Assembly: GCF_016656965.1 (NCBI RefSeq)
Contig: NZ_CP067977.1
Location: 1,116,001 to 1,180,000, forward strand
Length of the DNA: 64,000 nucleotides
Origin: Brevundimonas vitisensis
GTDB lineage: Bacteria > Pseudomonadota > Alphaproteobacteria > Caulobacterales > Caulobacteraceae
Direction: 5' to 3'
The position numbers and the translations under genes were made by a program. Every line of letters starts with the position of its first letter. Within the stretch, counting starts at the first letter, position 1. Under the pieces are notes generated by a model that ran no database searches, was not told the DNA's origin, and saw nothing but the letters and a program-made list of their open reading frames with translations. Shown piece after piece: positions 61,292-64,000 of the stretch.

Positions 61292-62950
61292 ATGTCCAAG
61301 CTCACCCTGAACGAGGAGGCCCTGCGCCGCAGGACCTTCGCCATCATCGCCCACCCCGACGCCGGCAAGACGACCCTGACCGAGCATATCCTGCTGGCGG
61401 GCGGTGCCATCCGCGCGGCCGGAGCCGTGCGTGCGCGGGGCGAGAACCGGCGCACCCAGTCCGACTGGATGAAGATAGAAAAGGAGCGCGGCATCTCGGT
61501 CAGCGCCTCGGTCATGACGTTCGAACACGCCGGGGCCGACGGCGTCGCAAAGATGTTCAACCTTCTGGACACGCCGGGGCACGAGGACTTCTCGGAAGAC
61601 ACCTATCGCACCCTGACGGCCGCCGACTGCGCCATCATGGTCCTGGACGCCGCCAAGGGGATCGAGCCGCAGACACTGAAGCTGTTCGAGGTCTGCCGCC
61701 TGCGCGACATTCCGATCATCACCTTCATCAACAAGCTGGACCGCGAGGCCCAGGATCCGATGGCCCTGCTGGACGAGATCGCGTCCAAGCTGCAGCTGGA
61801 CCCCGCCCCGATCTGGTGGCCGGCCCAGAGCGGCAACCGCCTGCGCGGCATGGTCCAGATGGGCACCGGCCTGTTCCAACCTTATGCCCGCAAGCCCGCC
61901 GGGTCGGCAGAGGATGTGCCCCATCCCGACGCCCTACCCCTGTCCGAGGCCCAGAGCTATTTCGAAGAAGGCGAACACGCCGAACTGATGGAGGCGGCCG
62001 AGCTGGTCGAGGGCGGCTATCCGGCCTTTGATCGCCAGGCCTTCCTGGAAGGGCATATGACGCCGGTGCTGTGGGGCTCGGCCCTGCGCCATTTCGGTAT
62101 CGACGAACTGCTGGCCGCCATCGGTGACTGGGCCCCGCCGCCCAAGATCATGAAGGCGCTGAAGGCCGCCCCCGCCGGGACCCGAAACGCCGCCGAGCCC
62201 GTGCCCACCACCATCGCCCCCGGCACGGACGAGGTCACCGGCTTCGTCTTCAAGGTCCAGGCCAATATGGACCCCAACCACCGCGACCGCATCGCCATGT
62301 TCCGCATGGCCAGCGGGTCGTTCAAGCGCGGCATGAAGCTCAAGGTCCAGAACACCGGCAAGCAGCTCTCGGTGAACGCCCCGATCATGTTCTTCGCCAG
62401 CGACCGCGAACTGGCCGAGGACGCCTATGCCGGCGACGTGATCGGCATTCCGAACCACGGCGTGCTGCGGGTCGGCGACAGCCTGTCCGAAAGCGGCATG
62501 ATCCGCTTCGCGGGCCTGCCGAACTTCGCGCCCGAGATTCTGCAGCGTGTCCGGGTCAAGGATCCGCTGAAGGCCAAACATCTGAAAAAGGCCCTGGACG
62601 GCCTGGCCGAAGAGGGCGTGACCCAGCTGTTCCGCCCCGAACTGGGCAGCGACTTCATCGTCGGGGCCGTGGGTCAGCTGCAGTTCGAAGTCATGGCCGA
62701 CCGCCTGGGCGAGGAATACGGCCTGGAGGTGATCTTCGAGCCCAGCCCCTTCGCCGAGGCCCGCTGGATCGCCCCCACCGCCGACGCGACAAAGGCGGAT
62801 GTCGAGGACTTCATGTCCAAATACCGCGGCCAGATGGCAACCGACATCGACGACGACCCCGTCTTCCTGGCCAAGTCCAGCTGGGAAACCGGCTACGTCG
62901 GCGAACGCTTCCCGAAGGTGGCATTCACGAAGACGAAGGAGCGGGGCTGA
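61292..62950 (+). CDS. prfC: Peptide chain release factor 3
   Basis: A 552-residue GTPase that recycles RF1/RF2. G1 AHPDAGKTTLTEH, the KERGISVSASVM switch region, DTPGHEDFSEDTYRTL (G3) and TFINKLDRE (G4) identify RF3. Domains 2 and 3 follow with the RF3-typical VGAVGQLQFEVMADRL. A hairpin follows the stop. Confidence 0.95.
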   Translation: MSKLTLNEEALRRRTFAIIAHPDAGKTTLTEHILLAGGAIRAAGAVRARGENRRTQSDWMKIEKERGISVSASVMTFEHAGADGVAKMFNLLDTPGHEDFSEDTYRTLTAADCAIMVLDAAKGIEPQTLKLFEVCRLRDIPIITFINKLDREAQDPMALLDEIASKLQLDPAPIWWPAQSGNRLRGMVQMGTGLFQPYARKPAGSAEDVPHPDALPLSEAQSYFEEGEHAELMEAAELVEGGYPAFDRQAFLEGHMTPVLWGSALRHFGIDELLAAIGDWAPPPKIMKALKAAPAGTRNAAEPVPTTIAPGTDEVTGFVFKVQANMDPNHRDRIAMFRMASGSFKRGMKLKVQNTGKQLSVNAPIMFFASDRELAEDAYAGDVIGIPNHGVLRVGDSLSESGMIRFAGLPNFAPEILQRVRVKDPLKAKHLKKALDGLAEEGVTQLFRPELGSDFIVGAVGQLQFEVMADRLGEEYGLEVIFEPSPFAEARWIAPTADATKADVEDFMSKYRGQMATDIDDDPVFLAKSSWETGYVGERFPKVAFTKTKERG

Positions 62951-62959
62951 GCCCCGCTC
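62939..62959. terminator. Bidirectional terminator between prfC and the flavin reductase
   Basis: GAGCGGGGC and GCCCCGCTC form a 9-bp stem with TGA of prfC in the loop. It lies between convergent genes. No long T run. Confidence 0.6.
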
Positions 62960-62969
62960 CTGAGATCCA

Positions 62970-64000
62970 TCAGGCCTTGGTCTCGGCCAGGGTCGGATAG
63001 TCCGTGTAGCCCTTCGCGCCGCCGCCGTAGAAGGTGTCCTTGTCCGGGGCGTTCAGCTCGGCGCCGGTGCGCCAGCGTTCGACCAGGTCGGGGTTGGCCA
63101 GGACGGGGACGCCGATGCTGACCAGGTCAGCGCGGCCTTCGGTCATCGCCTTTTCAGCCAGCTCGCGGGTCAGGCCGCCGTTCAGCATCAGCGGGCCGCC
63201 GAAGGCCTCGCGCATCTGAGCGGCCAGTTGCGGGGCGCCGCCCTTGATCGACATGGGCGTGCCCGGCTCGCCCTCGATCAGGTGCAGATAGGCCAGGCCG
63301 AACGGCTTCAGCGCCGCCGCCACGTGGAGGAAGATGGGTGCGGGGTCGGAGTCCATCGTGTCATTGGCTCCGTTCGAGGGCGACAGGCGGACGCCCACCC
63401 GGCCTGCACCCCAGACCTCCACGACGGCGGCGACCACTTCCAGCAGGAAGCGGGCCCGGTTCTCGACCGAACCGCCGTACTGGTCGTCACGCTGGTTGGC
63501 ACCGTCCTTCAGGAACTGGTCGATCAGATAACCATTGGCCGCATGGACCTCGACCCCGTCGAAGCCGGCCTTCTTCGCCATTTCGGCGGCGTGGACATAG
63601 TCGGCGACGACGCCCTGGATTTCATCGACCGTCAGGGCGCGAGGCGTTTCGAACGGGGTCATGCTGAAGTCGGGCTTCATCGCCTCGCCCTTGGCCGCGA
63701 TGGCCGACGGCGCAACGCCCGGACCGCCGTCGGGCTGATAGGCGGACACCGACACCCGGCCGACGTGCCACAGCTGGGCCACCATCAGACCGCCCTTGGC
63801 GTGGACCGCCTCGGTGATCGGTTTCCAGCCCTCGACCTGGGCATCGGTGAAAATGCCGGGCGTAGCGGGATAGCCCTGGCCCTGGCGGCTGATCTGGGTC
63901 GCTTCGGAAATGATCAGGCCGGTGGAGGCGCGCTGGCTGTAATATTCGATCGCCAGAGGCGTCGGCACCTCGCCCTCGACCGCGCGGCTGCGGGTCAGGG
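62970..64000 (-). CDS. Old Yellow Enzyme family alkene reductase, 5' end beyond the right edge
   Basis: The visible part (about 342 residues) lacks only the N-terminus. The FMN/substrate blocks LTRSRAVEGEVPTPLAIEYY, QLWHVGRVS, GFDGVEVHAANGYLIDQFL and NQRDDQYGGSVENR identify an OYE/NemA-type NADPH flavoprotein that reduces activated double bonds or nitro groups. The residue pair VHAAN (His/Asn) is the substrate-binding pair. Confidence 0.93.
   Translation of the reverse strand, partial: LTRSRAVEGEVPTPLAIEYYSQRASTGLIISEATQISRQGQGYPATPGIFTDAQVEGWKPITEAVHAKGGLMVAQLWHVGRVSVSAYQPDGGPGVAPSAIAAKGEAMKPDFSMTPFETPRALTVDEIQGVVADYVHAAEMAKKAGFDGVEVHAANGYLIDQFLKDGANQRDDQYGGSVENRARFLLEVVAAVVEVWGAGRVGVRLSPSNGANDTMDSDPAPIFLHVAAALKPFGLAYLHLIEGEPGTPMSIKGGAPQLAAQMREAFGGPLMLNGGLTRELAEKAMTEGRADLVSIGVPVLANPDLVERWRTGAELNAPDKDTFYGGGAKGYTDYPTLAETKA

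Noticed and set aside
1..64000. CRISPR arrays, rRNA operon, complete insertion sequences
   Set aside because: No regularly spaced repeats, no rRNA and no transposase gene were recognised in the window.

Overview
The window is GC-rich, densely coding DNA from an alphaproteobacterium of the Caulobacterales, most probably Brevundimonas or a close relative. This rests on recognisable CtrA, CckA and a DivJ-type kinase, two DUF2336 proteins around a MucR-type regulator, Caulobacter-style flagellar operons with TTAA-N7-TTA(A) boxes, and a terminase resembling that of gene-transfer-agent or prophage clusters at the left edge. The genus is inferred from overall character; no 16S gene is present.

Layout. 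0-0.6 kb: end of a phage/GTA packaging cluster. 0.7-4.1 kb: response regulator, hybrid kinase, YcgN-type protein. 4.1-4.8 kb: a DUF559 nuclease-like gene inside a repeat family. 4.8-9.3 kb: ABC-F ATPase and an NMT1-type ABC importer. 9.4-14.2 kb: proline-rich secreted protein, two DUF2336 genes, MucR, membrane protein. 14.2-17.6 kb: cysteine synthase and a TonB receptor with a Fur-like box. 17.7-19.8 kb: an atypical tRNA-Cys-like sequence followed by a duplicated array of tiny leader/core-like peptide genes. 19.9-21.6 kb: fliI-fliJ. 21.6-25.1 kb: GH10 xylanase, a membrane gene with an in-frame stop, ctrA, a small inverted-repeat-bounded membrane gene and a lipoprotein. 25.2-29.5 kb: DUF885 peptidase-like protein and cckA. 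29.6-32.1 kb: large repeat-rich membrane protein. 32.1-40.4 kb: flhB-fliR-fliQ, acyltransferase, VOC protein, amidohydrolase, fliE-flgC-flgB, fliO-fliP and HU. 40.4-53.6 kb: second DUF559 gene, malate synthase G, HxlR/SDR pair, RhlE, CinA-like, Map, RadC, BolA, Grx4, a DnaA-like HTH protein and DUF6456. 53.6-64 kb: SufE, DivJ-like kinase, hypothetical proteins, a YCII/ECF42 pair, PrfC and an Old Yellow Enzyme cut by the right edge.

How the genes fit together. In Caulobacter the CckA phosphorelay activates CtrA, and DivJ acts upstream through DivK. CtrA drives early flagellar genes, and CtrA-like boxes stand before fliQ-fliR-flhB, between flgB and fliO, and upstream of ctrA itself. BolA and Grx4 lie close together and are known partners in Fe-S handling.

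The most unusual feature is the 17.9-19.8 kb array. Four intact peptides and one frameshifted peptide of about 45-49 residues share a W-x-A-P-x-L-[DE] leader-like core and have divergent Gly/Ser/Asp-rich tails. The array grew by a tandem duplication that also copied the fliI promoter and its first codons. No maturation enzymes are nearby, so a RiPP role is inferred only. A second theme is small nuclease-like genes (DUF559, GIY-YIG) embedded in two unrelated intergenic repeat families, including a truncated remnant, a nonsense-mutated copy and a repeat pair without any gene.
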